Source: Sandaracinaceae bacterium (GTDB taxonomy: Bacteria; Myxococcota_A; Polyangia; Polyangiales; Sandaracinaceae). Taken from it: DNA of 64,000 nt. The notes under the pieces were generated by a model, which saw only the letters and a list, made by a program, of their open reading frames with translations, had not been told where the DNA came from and did not search any database. Made by a program: the position numbers and the translations under genes. This document shows positions 48,390 through 56,752 of the stretch, one piece after another (the first letter of the stretch is position 1; every line of letters begins with the position of its first letter). Where the stretch lies: the NCBI GenBank assembly GCA_019637095.1, contig JAHBWG010000009.1:62001-126000 (forward strand), read 5' to 3'.

Positions 48390-48423
48390 GCGCAGCGCTA
48401 TAGCATGGTGGTACGGTCGCCCC
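48390..48423. promoter_or_regulatory. Compact divergent promoter region of serS and the DUF1517 gene
   Basis: Only 34 bases separate the two start codons. On the minus strand TATAGC lies 6 bases before the serS ATG; on the plus strand TACGGT (48412-48417) lies 6 bases before the ATG at 48424. GCTATAGC (48397-48404) is palindromic. Both genes therefore seem to use back-to-back leaderless promoters. Confidence 0.4.
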
Positions 48424-49467
48424 ATGCGAAGGCGCTGGGTCCGTTGGTTCTTGGGTCTCGTGGCGGCGCTGTTCTTGTCGACCGCCGCGGTGCCGGTGAT
48501 CGCGCAGTCGACCGGCAGCAGCTTCGGCGGCGGCAGCTTCGGGGGCGGCGGCGGCGGCGGGAGCTTCGGCGGCGGCGGCGGGAGCTGGGGCGGCGGCAGC
48601 AGCTACTCGGGCGGCGGCTACAGCTACTCGGGCGGCGGCGGCGGCGGCGGCATGCCGCTCGTGTGCAGCGTGCCGATCATCATCCTGTTCGTGGTGTTCT
48701 GGGTCATCGGGCAGGCGGCGAAGCAGAAGGGCGGCGGCGGCGCCTATCAGGTGCACCACGGGGCGCGCGGCTGGAACCAGGTCGACGTCTCGGCCATCCG
48801 GCTCGGGATCGACTGGCGCGCGCGGCGCGACGTGCAGGCGCGGCTCGAGCAGCTCGCGCAGAGCGGGCAGACGAGCTCGCAGGCGGGGCTCGCCAACCTC
48901 CTGCGCGAGACGGTCTTGATGCTGCGGCGCGCGGAGCTCTCGTGGCTCTACGCGAGCGTGTCCAACTACCACCCGATGAGCGCGGCGCAGGCGGAGGGGA
49001 TCTTCCGACAGCTCGGCTTGCAGGCGCGCGCGCAGTTCCGCGAGGAGCTGGTGCGCAACGCCGACGGCTCGGTCACGCGGCGCGACGCGCCGGAGATGCG
49101 CGCGCACCGGCACGAGGGCGAGGGTGTGGTGGTCGTGACGCTGATCGTCGCGGCGCGGCGCGAGATCGTCGACGTCCACGCCGTCGACCACGCGGACCAC
49201 CTCAAGCGCCTGCTCGACGACATGGTCGCGGTCGCCAACCCGCACACGCTCTGCGCGATGGAGGTCGTCTGGTCGCCCGCGGCGGAGAACGACCGGATGA
49301 GCACCGCGGAGCTCGAGCAGAACTACCCGGACCTCAAGAAGATCGACGAGCGCTCGATCGCGGGCCGGATCTTCTGCGAGTACTGCCGCGGCCCGTACGC
49401 GATGGAGCTGCTCACCTGCCCGCACTGCGGCGCGCCCGCCCCGGTCGGCGATCGCCGCCCCGGCTGA
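48424..49467 (+). CDS. Gly-rich DUF1517 membrane protein, 347 aa
   Basis: A signal peptide (to about IAQS) leads into a Gly/Ser-rich segment (FGGGSFGGG-type runs, 30-75), a hydrophobic helix ([12 protein letters not shown]) and a DUF1517-type domain with [18 protein letters not shown], the repeat of the DUF1517/plant HHL1 family. The C-terminus has a zinc-ribbon-like CEYC...CPHC. The function is unknown; some relatives protect photosystems, which is irrelevant here. The ATG lies 6 bases after TACGGT. Confidence 0.82.
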   Translation: MRRRWVRWFLGLVAALFLSTAAVPVIAQSTGSSFGGGSFGGGGGGGSFGGGGGSWGGGSSYSGGGYSYSGGGGGGGMPLVCSVPIIILFVVFWVIGQAAKQKGGGGAYQVHHGARGWNQVDVSAIRLGIDWRARRDVQARLEQLAQSGQTSSQAGLANLLRETVLMLRRAELSWLYASVSNYHPMSAAQAEGIFRQLGLQARAQFREELVRNADGSVTRRDAPEMRAHRHEGEGVVVVTLIVAARREIVDVHAVDHADHLKRLLDDMVAVANPHTLCAMEVVWSPAAENDRMSTAELEQNYPDLKKIDERSIAGRIFCEYCRGPYAMELLTCPHCGAPAPVGDRRPG

Positions 49468-49493
49468 AGGCTCGGTTTGCGCCTGGATACTCG

Positions 49494-49537
49494 ATACATT
49501 ACCAACGATGTATGAAGACTATTACGGTCAATGTATC
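49494..49537 (+). promoter_or_regulatory. Putative autoregulatory operator of the toxin-antitoxin pair
   Basis: ATACAT (49494-49499) and ATGTAT (49508-49513) form an inverted repeat with an 8-base spacer; another ATGTAT lies at 49531-49536 within AATGTATC, which mirrors GATACATT at 49493-49500. The repeats overlap the start codon at 49512. The region is unusually A+T rich. Ribbon-helix-helix antitoxins typically bind such short dyads. Confidence 0.4.
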
Positions 49538-49742
49538 CGAGCCGGTCTACCGCGAGTTCCAGGAGTACGCGCGGCGTCATGACCGGACGACGGCGGAGCT
49601 GATCCGCGAGGCGATGGATGCGTACCGCCAGAGATGGTCGATGGGTGCTGGGAGCCTCCGTGACCTCGCGCCGGTCGACGTAGGCCGGGTGCTCGCGCCC
49701 CTCGGCGCCGACGACGACTTGCTCGACGAGATGCTCCGGTGA
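49512..49742 (+). CDS. Ribbon-helix-helix antitoxin, 76 aa
   Basis: The N-terminal 45 residues read as a ribbon-helix-helix (CopG/Arc-type): MKTITVNVSEPVYREFQEYA, then ATTAELIREA-like helix (TAELIREAMDAYRQR). The acidic C-terminus should neutralise the toxin. It ends in a 4-base overlap with the PIN toxin gene (GTGA). There is no clear ribosome-binding site and a TACATT box lies 11 bases upstream. A DNA-binding antitoxin of vapB type is the best reading. Confidence 0.87.
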   Translation: MKTITVNVSEPVYREFQEYARRHDRTTAELIREAMDAYRQRWSMGAGSLRDLAPVDVGRVLAPLGADDDLLDEMLR

Positions 49743-50170
49743 TCCACGGCCTCGACACGAGCTTCCTCGTCCAGGTCGAGATCGCACAGCACCCTGGCCA
49801 CGAGACCGCCCGCGGGCAGCTGGACGAGCGGCTCGATCGCGGCGACTCCTTCGCCCTCGCGCCGCAGGTGCTGGCCGAGCTGATCCACGTGGTCACCGAT
49901 CCGCGCAGGTTCGAGCGGCCGCTCTCGCAGGCCCAGGCGCGCCGACGCGCGGAGGCGTGGTGGCAGGCGAGCGAGGTCGTCCAGACGCTCCCGAACGAGC
50001 ACACCGTGCCCCAGTTCCTCGCGTGGCTGACCGAGCACGACCTCGGCCGCAAGCGGCTCCTCGACACGCTCCTCGCCGCGACCTACGCGACGAACGAGAT
50101 CGACTCGATCCTGACGGGCAACGCACGCGACTTCGCGGTGTTCGGGTGCTTCACGCTGGTAGGCGGTTGA
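49739..50170 (+). CDS. PIN-domain toxin (VapC-like), 143 aa
   Basis: A PIN ribonuclease. The acidic residues are in place: D6 (GLDTSFL), E47 (VLAELIH), D109 (RLLDTLLAAT) and D131 (GNARDF). These coordinate Mg for RNA cleavage. The GTG start overlaps the antitoxin stop codon by 4 bases, the usual coupling of vapBC. The target RNA cannot be read from sequence. Confidence 0.9.
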   Translation: MIHGLDTSFLVQVEIAQHPGHETARGQLDERLDRGDSFALAPQVLAELIHVVTDPRRFERPLSQAQARRRAEAWWQASEVVQTLPNEHTVPQFLAWLTEHDLGRKRLLDTLLAATYATNEIDSILTGNARDFAVFGCFTLVGG

Positions 50171-50317
50171 GCACTCGAGGTCTGTCGATGAATCGGACCG
50201 AGCACCGTAGTCGAGTGGTCCAGCCGCGAGGCGACGCGAGCAGTCGTGCGAAAGCACGGCGACGAGCGGCAACGCGCGCGGGGCGCGCGGCAGACTCGAT
50301 TCACCGACGGACCTTCA
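50168..50317. repeat. Dispersed hairpin repeat, copy D
   Basis: The element fills the gap between the convergent toxin and YkgJ genes. TCGAGGTCTGTCGATGAATC (50175-50194) and the inverted, slightly different copy near 50291-50313 (AGGTCCGTCGGTGAATCG on the minus strand) flank it like terminal inverted repeats. Inside is a hairpin (50243-50260) with a GAAA loop and a segment shared with 10515-10547. It begins at one stop codon and ends at another. Confidence 0.6.
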
Positions 50318-51250
50318 GAGGGTCGCCACGAACGCGGTGTAGTCGTCCGACAGCGAGCCCATCTCGACGATCGAGATCGCCTCGGCCATCGCGCGGTCGG
50401 GGCGGCCGCCGAGCGCGCGCGCGAGCCGGCGCGCGACCTCGCGGCGCGTCGAGAGCTCGAGCCGCGCTTGGCGCCACGAGCCGTGGAACGCCCAGTCGAG
50501 CGACCAGATCTGGTCGAGGAGGTAGTCGGTCAGCATCGCCTCGGGATCCTGCGGGGCGCTGCGCGCCTCGGCGCGGTCGAACGCTTCCGTCCACGTCTCG
50601 CCGAGCGGCGGGATGGGCTCGCCCAGGAGCGCCGCGCCGAACGCGCGCAAGCAACGCTCGTACGCGGTCGTCGGGGGCTCCTCGAGCAGCGTGCGTCCGA
50701 GCGCGGCCCAGTCGCCGCCCGAGAGCGGGGGCTCGTCGATGGTCGCCTCGCCGCGGAGGTAGGGCGCCTCGATCGTCTCCCAGGTCGCCATGTCGACCTC
50801 CTCGTCGTCGTCGAGCGCGACCGTCGACGCGATCAGCCGGTCGACGAACGCGGTGTCGCACGAGGCGCGGCCGCGCTCGGGGGTGACGGGCTCGCGCTCG
50901 CCCATCGTGCGGCACGGGCAGCGGTGCTCGGTCGCGAGGCGACCGCCCGTCGGGGTGGCGACGAGGATGAACGGGAACTGCTGGCAGGTCTTGGGCTTGC
51001 CCTTGGGGCCGAGCATCGCGTGGAGGCGGCAGCCCTCGGGGCTCGAGAAGAGGCAGCGGCCCTCCGCGTTCTTGCCGATGACCCACGAGCCGTCGTGGAG
51101 GAGCACGACGCGCTCGTCGATGGAGCCGAGCGTCGCGGCCTCGACCTCGTCGAGCGGACCCCACGCGTGCAGGTCCGTGCAGCAGAGTCCGTCGCGGTGG
51201 CAGGTGAACGACGCGCCGGGCCGGGCCCGCAGCGGCTCGAGGAGGCTCAT
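50315..51250 (-). CDS. YkgJ-family Cys-cluster protein, 311 aa
   Basis: Two Cys clusters mark the YkgJ fold: CHRDGLCC (17-24), then CLFSSPEGC with KTCQQFPF downstream, plus RCPCRT. These are thought to bind zinc or iron-sulfur. The remaining two-thirds is helical and has no known motif. The family role is not established. The ATG at 51250 lies 7 bases after a TACGAG box. Confidence 0.8.
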   Translation of the reverse strand: MSLLEPLRARPGASFTCHRDGLCCTDLHAWGPLDEVEAATLGSIDERVVLLHDGSWVIGKNAEGRCLFSSPEGCRLHAMLGPKGKPKTCQQFPFILVATPTGGRLATEHRCPCRTMGEREPVTPERGRASCDTAFVDRLIASTVALDDDEEVDMATWETIEAPYLRGEATIDEPPLSGGDWAALGRTLLEEPPTTAYERCLRAFGAALLGEPIPPLGETWTEAFDRAEARSAPQDPEAMLTDYLLDQIWSLDWAFHGSWRQARLELSTRREVARRLARALGGRPDRAMAEAISIVEMGSLSDDYTAFVATL

Positions 51251-51296
51251 GGCGCGGCTCGTAGCAGCTGGGCCCGATGCTGTCATCATGGAGGGC

Positions 51297-51722
51297 ATGG
51301 ACGCGCTGACCCACCTCGCCGAGCGGATGAGCCTGGGCGAGCTGCTCGAGGCGCTGCGCGCGCTCTGCCGCAGCTACGAGCTCGTCGCGCACCACACGCA
51401 GGGCGAGTTCCACCACGACGTCGTGCTGCGCCTCACCGAGCCGCGCGGGCTGCCCGGGCCGGTGCTCGTCGTGAGCACGAACTGCAACGGCGGCGTCAAG
51501 GAGGTTCTCTGTCTCGAGGACGTCCCAGAGCCGGACGCGCTCTGGCACGCGCGCTGCCCCGACGGAGAGTTCGCGCCGGTCCCCTTGCCCGCGGTGCGCG
51601 GGCGCGCGCGCACGCACCACTGGTTCGACCCGTGCGAGCTGCTCGCCGCCGACGCGCGCAGCGAGCTGCGACCCGAGCACCGGCGCCGCCAGCGGGGCGG
51701 CGGCTGGGAGCCCGCGCGCTGA
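51297..51722 (+). CDS. Hypothetical protein, 141 aa
   Basis: A small soluble protein with helical N-terminus (LTHLAERMSLGELLEALRAL) and a beta-rich second half (VVLRLTEPRGLPGPVLVVSTN, then CNGGVKEVLCLEDVPEP). A few Cys and His residues (HHDVV, CNGG, TKHH-like RTHHWFDPCE) could bind metal. No family is recognised. Starts at 51288 and 51297 are both possible; the divergent YkgJ gene begins 46 bases away. Confidence 0.6.
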   Translation: MDALTHLAERMSLGELLEALRALCRSYELVAHHTQGEFHHDVVLRLTEPRGLPGPVLVVSTNCNGGVKEVLCLEDVPEPDALWHARCPDGEFAPVPLPAVRGRARTHHWFDPCELLAADARSELRPEHRRRQRGGGWEPAR

Positions 51723-52010
51723 CGCCACCTCCTGGCCGTGCTCGAACGTCCTCGACGTGCCGCGAGCCACGCGACGGCAGCGGCTGGCCGTGGCGCACAC
51801 GGCCCACGGCGCGAGGCGCTCGGATCGTTGCCTCGGCCGCGCGGGCCGTCGTCGTCACCGAGCTCGGTCATGAATGCACCCACGATACGCCGCCGTCGAC
51901 GCGATGATGAAGCTTGGCGAACATGATGCGATCGCCGAGCCGGGCGTGGTGACATCGGCGGCGGTCATCGACATCCTGCGCTGAGCGCGCGCTCGAAGGG
52001 GGGTACCGAC

Positions 52011-52520
52011 ATGGCGTTCCGCGGCGATCTCGAGGCCCTCACTGCCAAGCTCCGCCTCTCGGAGGCCGAGCTGGATCGGGTGCGCGCGCGGCTCGCCGAG
52101 CTCGAGGGCGACGACCCCGTCGCCAAGGCCGCTGCGCTGACTGCGCTCGAGGCGCGACTCGCCGAGCTCGAGCCGATCGTGCAGCAAGCCGAGCAGCTGC
52201 GCGCGGAGAACGCGGCGCTGCTCGCCGCGACGCAGGAGCTCGAGGACCAGATCGCGGAGCGCGACGGACAGATCGCGGAGCGCGAGGCGCGGATCGCCGA
52301 GCTCGAGCCGTTCGTGAAGACGGCCGAGGGGCTGCGCGCGGCCAACGCGGGCCTGCGCGAGCGGGTGAAGCAGCTGCAGCTCGAGCTCGGGCAGGCGGCG
52401 TCGCTGCGCGCGGGCGGCGGCAGCGGCGCGGAGCCCAAGCTGCCCAACGCTGCGCTGTGGGTGCTGATCCCGGTGCTCCTCATCCTCGGCCTGCTGACGC
52501 TGCTCGCTCGGCTCGGCTGA
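52011..52520 (+). CDS. Coiled-coil membrane protein, 169 aa
   Basis: About 130 residues of continuous heptad-like coiled coil (RLSEAELDRVRARLAELEG and repeats of it) lead to a Gly-rich hinge and one C-terminal transmembrane helix (ALWVLIPVLLILGLLTLL). It should be a tail-anchored cytoplasmic rod. An AAGGGGGG ribosome-binding site precedes the ATG. The 288-base gap before it (51723-52010) holds no convincing gene; a 26-codon ORF at 51904-51984 is the only candidate. Confidence 0.78.
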   Translation: MAFRGDLEALTAKLRLSEAELDRVRARLAELEGDDPVAKAAALTALEARLAELEPIVQQAEQLRAENAALLAATQELEDQIAERDGQIAEREARIAELEPFVKTAEGLRAANAGLRERVKQLQLELGQAASLRAGGGSGAEPKLPNAALWVLIPVLLILGLLTLLARLG

Positions 52521-52598
52521 CCACGGTCCCTTCAACGGCGGGAGCGTCGCAGCGGGCACGATGATGAGGTTGCACGCGGCGGTGAACGTCGGCTCCGC

Positions 52599-53612
52599 TC
52601 AGCGCGCTACGGCGAGGCAGCGGCGCGTGAGGGTGGACGTGCCCACCTCGTGGAGGGCGGCGCGCTCGACGAGGCGTCCCCCCGCGCCCGCGACCGACGC
52701 GGCGCTCGCGCGCCAGACCTCGACGCACAGACGACGGTGCGTGAGGACGTGCTCGAGCACACCGACCGGCGCGGCGCCGAGGCGCCCGCCGATGCCCGCG
52801 GTGCGCAACGCGCCACGCGCCGCCGCACGACCACGACCCTCGGCCGAGGGCAGCTCCCACAGCCCGCCGAAGAGCTCTCCCTCGCGCTTGACGAGGGCGA
52901 CCGCGTCGCCGCGGGTCGCGACGACGGCGACACACGCGACCTCGCGCGGCGGCTTCTTCGCCTTGGCGACCGGCAGCTCGGCGGTGCGCCCGTCGCGACG
53001 CGCCACGCACTCGCGCGCGATCGGGCACTCGGCGCAGCGCGGGCCGCGTGGCGTGCACACGCGCGCGCCGAGCTCCATGAGCGCCTGGTTCAGGTCGCCG
53101 GGGCGCTCTGCGTCGACGAGCGCCTGCGCGTGCGCCCAGAGCGCGCGCTCGGTGTCGGCGCGGCCGAGCGGCGTGTCGATCCCGTGCACCCGAGACAGCA
53201 CGCGCGCGACGTTGCCGTCGACGACGGGTTCGCGCCGGTCGAACGCGATCGAGCCGATCGCGCCCGCGGTGTAGCGGCCGACGCCGGGCAGCGCGCGCCG
53301 CGCCGCCGGGTCCTCGGGGACCTCGCCGCCGTAGCGCGCGACGACCTCGCGCGCGCCGGCGTGCAGCAGCCGCGCGCGCCGGTAGTAGCCCAGGCCGCTC
53401 CAGAGCCCGAGCACCTCGTCCTCGCTCGCGCGCGCGAGCGCGTGCGGGTCGGGGAAGCGCGCGAGGAAGCGCTCGTAGTACGGCACCACCGTCTCGACGC
53501 GCGTCTGCTGGAGCATGATCTCGGAGACCCACACCGCGTACGGGTCGCGCGTCGCGCGCCACGGGAGCGCGCGGCGGTGCGCGTCGTACCAGCCGAGCAG
53601 GGCGTCGCGCAT
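52599..53612 (-). CDS. mutY: Adenine DNA glycosylase MutY
   Basis: Removes adenine opposite 8-oxoguanine. E31 (EIMLQQTRVETV) and D132 (VDGNVARVLSR) are the catalytic residues, LPGVGRYTAGAI (108-119) is the helix-hairpin-helix, and the iron-sulfur cluster Cys are C186, C193, C196 and C202. The C-terminal NUDIX-like 8-oxoG recognition domain starts near 225. At 337 residues it is complete. It starts 3 bases past the stop of the kinase gene upstream, so they share a transcript. Confidence 0.95.
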   Translation of the reverse strand: MRDALLGWYDAHRRALPWRATRDPYAVWVSEIMLQQTRVETVVPYYERFLARFPDPHALARASEDEVLGLWSGLGYYRRARLLHAGAREVVARYGGEVPEDPAARRALPGVGRYTAGAIGSIAFDRREPVVDGNVARVLSRVHGIDTPLGRADTERALWAHAQALVDAERPGDLNQALMELGARVCTPRGPRCAECPIARECVARRDGRTAELPVAKAKKPPREVACVAVVATRGDAVALVKREGELFGGLWELPSAEGRGRAAARGALRTAGIGGRLGAAPVGVLEHVLTHRRLCVEVWRASAASVAGAGGRLVERAALHEVGTSTLTRRCLAVAR

Positions 53613-53615
53613 CGC

Positions 53616-55370
53616 TCAGAACGAGGCGGTGCCGACGGAGCACACCGTCGACGGGTCGCAGCGCGAGGTCGCGTGGCGCGCGACGACCCGGTCGTGCTCG
53701 ATGATCTCGATCTCGGGGGCGCCGCCCATCGGCGTCGGCGGTACGCGCACGACGCCCGGGACCGGGCCGAGCGGCTCGCGCGTGTGCGCGACGCGGGCCT
53801 CGGCGGCGCGCGGGTGGCGCACGAGCACCGCGCGCTCCGGGTGCGCCGCCGGCGTGAGCGGGACGTTCATCACGGTGCGGCCGTTCTCGAGGCGGCGGCG
53901 CAGCTGCGCGGCGTCGAGCACGACCGGCTGGTGGCGCGGCGCGACGATGACCAGCGGACCGGGCTCCACCATGTCGGCGGCGAGCACGCACGGGAGCACG
54001 CCGACGAGCACGTCGCCGCGATAGAGCGCGGCGCCCGGCGCGTTCGACTCGAGGCGCAGGCCGCTCGGCGCAGCGCTCGCCGGCGCGGGCGGCGGCGGCT
54101 CGTCGGTGCCCGTGCGCTCGGCCGTCACGAAGAAGAGCAAGAACAGCGCGGCGACGCCGACGATGGCGGCGGCGCCGAGCCCGAGCAGGCCCACGACGAT
54201 CCACAGGCCGAGCGAGCGGCTCGGCGCAGGCGGGGCGGGCGCCGGCATCTGCGGCGCGTGCACCGGCGGGTGGCGGCCGGTGATGACGACCGGGCTCGCC
54301 GGGCGCACGTCGGGGCGCGTGGCCGGCGCGTTGACGTGGTCCGGGCTCGAGGGCCGCACGGCGGGCGCCGGCGGGATCGAGAGGCGCTCCTCCGGCGACG
54401 GTTGCTTGGCCGGCGCGTGCGGCTCGTCGATCCGCCAGCCGCGCTCGGGGAAGGCCCAGCCGAGCAGGCGCGCGAGCTGGTCGCGGCCATAGCCGGGCGC
54501 GATGTCGTGGAGCACCTCGCGCAGCGACATCCCGAGCGCCTGCGCGGAGGGCGTGCGCGCCTCGGGCGCGCGCGTGAGGCAGGCCATCACGATCGCGTCG
54601 AGCTGCGGCGGCACCTCGGGGCGGTAACGCGAGGGCGGGTGGAACTCGCACGCCTGCAGCATCAGCGTCGCGCGCGCCGGATCGTTCGGCGGCAGCAGCA
54701 CCCGCATCGCGAGCATCTCCCAGAGCACGACGCCGAGGCTGAACACGTCCGCCCGCGCGTCGACCTCGCGGTGGTCCGCTTGCTCGGGCGCCATGTAACA
54801 GAGCTTGCCGATCGGCACGCCGCTGCCCGTCTGCACGACGTTGTCGGCGGCCTTGACCAGCCCGAAGTCGGAGACCTTCACCGCGCCCTCGTTCGAGAGC
54901 AAGATGTTTTGCGGGGATACGTCGCGGTGCACGATGCCGAGCGGGTTGCCCGCCTCGTCGCGCTTGCGGTGCGCGTGATCGAGCCCCTGCGCGGCCTCGG
55001 CGGCGATGAAGCACGCCGCGGAGAGCTCGAGCGGCTGCGCCTGCTTGACGAGCCGCGAGAGCAGGCTCGCGAGCGTGACGCCCTCGACCATCTCCATCAC
55101 GAGGAACGGCTCGGGCTCGATGCCGAAGTCGACGACCGCGACGAGGTTCGGGTGATCGAGGCGCGCGTTGGTCCGCGCCTCCGCGGCGAAGCGCTCGAGC
55201 AGCGAGCCGCTCCGGCGGTACTGCGGGATCATGCGCTTGATCGCGACGGTCTTCTTGAAGCCCGCCTCGCCCGTGCGCTCGGCCCGGTAGACCATGGCCA
55301 TGCCGCCTTGCCCGAGCTTCTCGAGCAGCCGATATGGCCCCAGCATCATGGGCTCGGCGGCGGCGGACAC
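53616..55370 (-). CDS. Receptor-type Ser/Thr kinase with a PEGA-like domain, 584 aa
   Basis: Glycine loop GQGGMAMVY (20-28), Lys in VAIKRM (K45), catalytic loop HRDVSPQN (148-155) and DFG (168-170). Transmembrane helix about 387-415. The exported part includes a PEGA-like stretch (LRLESNAPGAALYRGDVLVG), a beta module often found in surface proteins. The signal it senses is unknown. The GTG start at 55370 lies 7 bases after TATACC. The gene leads into mutY. Confidence 0.93.
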   Translation of the reverse strand: MSAAAEPMMLGPYRLLEKLGQGGMAMVYRAERTGEAGFKKTVAIKRMIPQYRRSGSLLERFAAEARTNARLDHPNLVAVVDFGIEPEPFLVMEMVEGVTLASLLSRLVKQAQPLELSAACFIAAEAAQGLDHAHRKRDEAGNPLGIVHRDVSPQNILLSNEGAVKVSDFGLVKAADNVVQTGSGVPIGKLCYMAPEQADHREVDARADVFSLGVVLWEMLAMRVLLPPNDPARATLMLQACEFHPPSRYRPEVPPQLDAIVMACLTRAPEARTPSAQALGMSLREVLHDIAPGYGRDQLARLLGWAFPERGWRIDEPHAPAKQPSPEERLSIPPAPAVRPSSPDHVNAPATRPDVRPASPVVITGRHPPVHAPQMPAPAPPAPSRSLGLWIVVGLLGLGAAAIVGVAALFLLFFVTAERTGTDEPPPPAPASAAPSGLRLESNAPGAALYRGDVLVGVLPCVLAADMVEPGPLVIVAPRHQPVVLDAAQLRRRLENGRTVMNVPLTPAAHPERAVLVRHPRAAEARVAHTREPLGPVPGVVRVPPTPMGGAPEIEIIEHDRVVARHATSRCDPSTVCSVGTASF

Positions 55371-55397
55371 CCGCGTGGGTATATCAAGCGCCGGTCC

Positions 55398-56069
55398 TCA
55401 GCGCAGCACGGCGATTTCGTCGAGGCGCTTGCGCGCCAGGTCGGGCACGACGCAGTCCTCGCTCGGGTAGCCGACGGGGAGGATGAGGAACGGCTTCTCG
55501 TTCGCAGGCCGACCACAGAGCTGGCGCAAGAAGGTCATCGGGGCGGGGGTGTGGGTGAGCGTGGCGAGGCCCGCGCGGTGGAGCGCGGCGATCAGGAAGC
55601 CGACCGCGATGCCGACCGACTCGCTCAGGTAGTACCCCTTGAGGCGCGTGCCGTCCGGCAGCTCCTCGAAGTCGCGACGGAAGACGACGATGACCCAGGG
55701 GGCGTCGGTGAGGTGCGACTTGACGAAGTCGGTGCCGAGCGGAGCGAGCGCCTCGAGCCACTCCGGGGTGGCGCGCCGCTCGTAGAACTCGCGCTCCTCG
55801 CGCTCGGCGGCCTCGCGCAGGCGCGCCTTGGTCTCGGGCTCGGAGATGGCGACGAAGAACCACGGCTGTCGGTGCGCGCCGCTCGGCGCGGTGCCCGCGA
55901 TCCGGATCGCGTCCTCGATCGCCTCGCGAGGCACGGGGTCCGGCGCGAAGTGGCGGACCGTGCGGCGCGCGCAGGCGAGCTCGTAGTCCTCGCGGAGCCT
56001 GCGCGCCGATTCGTCGGGCGGGACGCGCGCAGGTCGGTAGGGGACGGGGCGGAAGCGGGGATCGCTCAT
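55398..56069 (-). CDS. Nitroreductase of the iodotyrosine deiodinase type
   Basis: An FMN-dependent enzyme of 223 residues. RRTVRHFAPDPVP and GTAPSGAHRQPW are FMN-binding segments, and LTHTPAPMTFLR...RPANEKPFLILPVGYP is the family tail. E92, Y96 and K117 show exactly the spacing (4 and 21) of the halotyrosine-binding residues of human iodotyrosine deiodinase (E157, Y161, K182). I therefore call it IYD-like, likely a reductive dehalogenase or a related aromatic reductase. The ATG at 56069 is 9 bases after TACCCT. Confidence 0.87.
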   Translation of the reverse strand: MSDPRFRPVPYRPARVPPDESARRLREDYELACARRTVRHFAPDPVPREAIEDAIRIAGTAPSGAHRQPWFFVAISEPETKARLREAAEREEREFYERRATPEWLEALAPLGTDFVKSHLTDAPWVIVVFRRDFEELPDGTRLKGYYLSESVGIAVGFLIAALHRAGLATLTHTPAPMTFLRQLCGRPANEKPFLILPVGYPSEDCVVPDLARKRLDEIAVLR

Positions 56070-56122
56070 GGCGGTCGGAGGGTAACGCGGCGCCCGCGGC
56101 GGATGCGGCTATCCTTGGCGGC

Positions 56123-56683
56123 GTGATGACCAAGAGGAGCACGTCCTGGCTCGCGCTGTTCGTCTGGATCGCCGGGTGCGGCGGCGGCTGCGGCGGCCCG
56201 AACGTCGAGCCGGCGAGCGGCGGCGAGGCGTCGAGCGACTCGGTCGCGGGCGACGAGGCGAGCGCGCCGCCGGGGACCCCGCACCGTCCGGCGCCCGCCG
56301 CCGACGTGGGCCCGCCGCCGGTCCTGCGCGTCAGCGGCGAGCGCGAGCGCGCGGGCGGCGTCGCGATCCGGATCGAGAACCGCGGCGACGCCGAGGCGCG
56401 GCTCGCCGGACGCCTCGCGCTCCAGCACCGCGACGGCGGGCGCTGGGCGCCGCTCGCGAGCGTGTCGCTCGACCTGCGCTACTCGTGCGAGGACCGCGCG
56501 CCCGAGTGCGTGACGCTCGCGCCGGGCGCGTCGTACCTGCCGCCTCGCTGGCTCGGCATGATCGGCGACGCGCAGTGCGCGTGCGAGCGATGCACGGCGG
56601 CCCCGGGGGGCGAGTACCGCTTCGTGGTCCAGAGCTGCGATCGCGCGCACACGATCGAGGGCGAGCCCTTCGCGCTGCCCTGA
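56123..56683 (+). CDS. Lipoprotein with Cys-rich beta domain, 186 aa
   Basis: A lipobox-like segment (VWIAGC) starts the mature part, followed by a Gly/Ala/Ser-rich linker. The second half (about 75-185) is beta-rich with Cys pairs SCEDRAPEC and CACERC that probably form disulfides. No function is recognisable. GTG at 56123 is selected because a TATCCT box ends 7 bases upstream; ATG at 56126 would remove one residue. It is divergent from the IYD-like gene. Confidence 0.72.
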   Translation: MMTKRSTSWLALFVWIAGCGGGCGGPNVEPASGGEASSDSVAGDEASAPPGTPHRPAPAADVGPPPVLRVSGERERAGGVAIRIENRGDAEARLAGRLALQHRDGGRWAPLASVSLDLRYSCEDRAPECVTLAPGASYLPPRWLGMIGDAQCACERCTAAPGGEYRFVVQSCDRAHTIEGEPFALP

Positions 56684-56736
56684 TCCGCTCGAAGACCGTC
56701 GACAACGCATCGAGCACCCGTCGGGGGTTTGGAGCC

Positions 56737-56751
56737 GTGCTCGCCGAGCAC
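56737..56751 (-). terminator. Hairpin at the end of the lipoate/2-oxoacid operon
   Basis: GTGCTC, 3 bases and GAGCAC form a 6-bp stem directly behind the stop at 56753, followed on the minus strand by GGCTCCAAACCCC. It is the only stem seen in the 69-base gap and may end the operon that begins with lipA. Confidence 0.35.
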
Positions 56752-56752
56752 C

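Noticed and set aside
46066-49425. A single 1119-codon minus-strand frame covering murB and more
   Set aside because: Only the last 338 codons match MurB, starting at a GTG that overlaps the serS stop. The remainder is a shadow of serS and the DUF1517 gene.
51904-51984. A 26-codon ORF in the 288-base gap
   Set aside because: It has no ribosome-binding site, no family resemblance and sits in noncoding-looking sequence; it is too weak to call.
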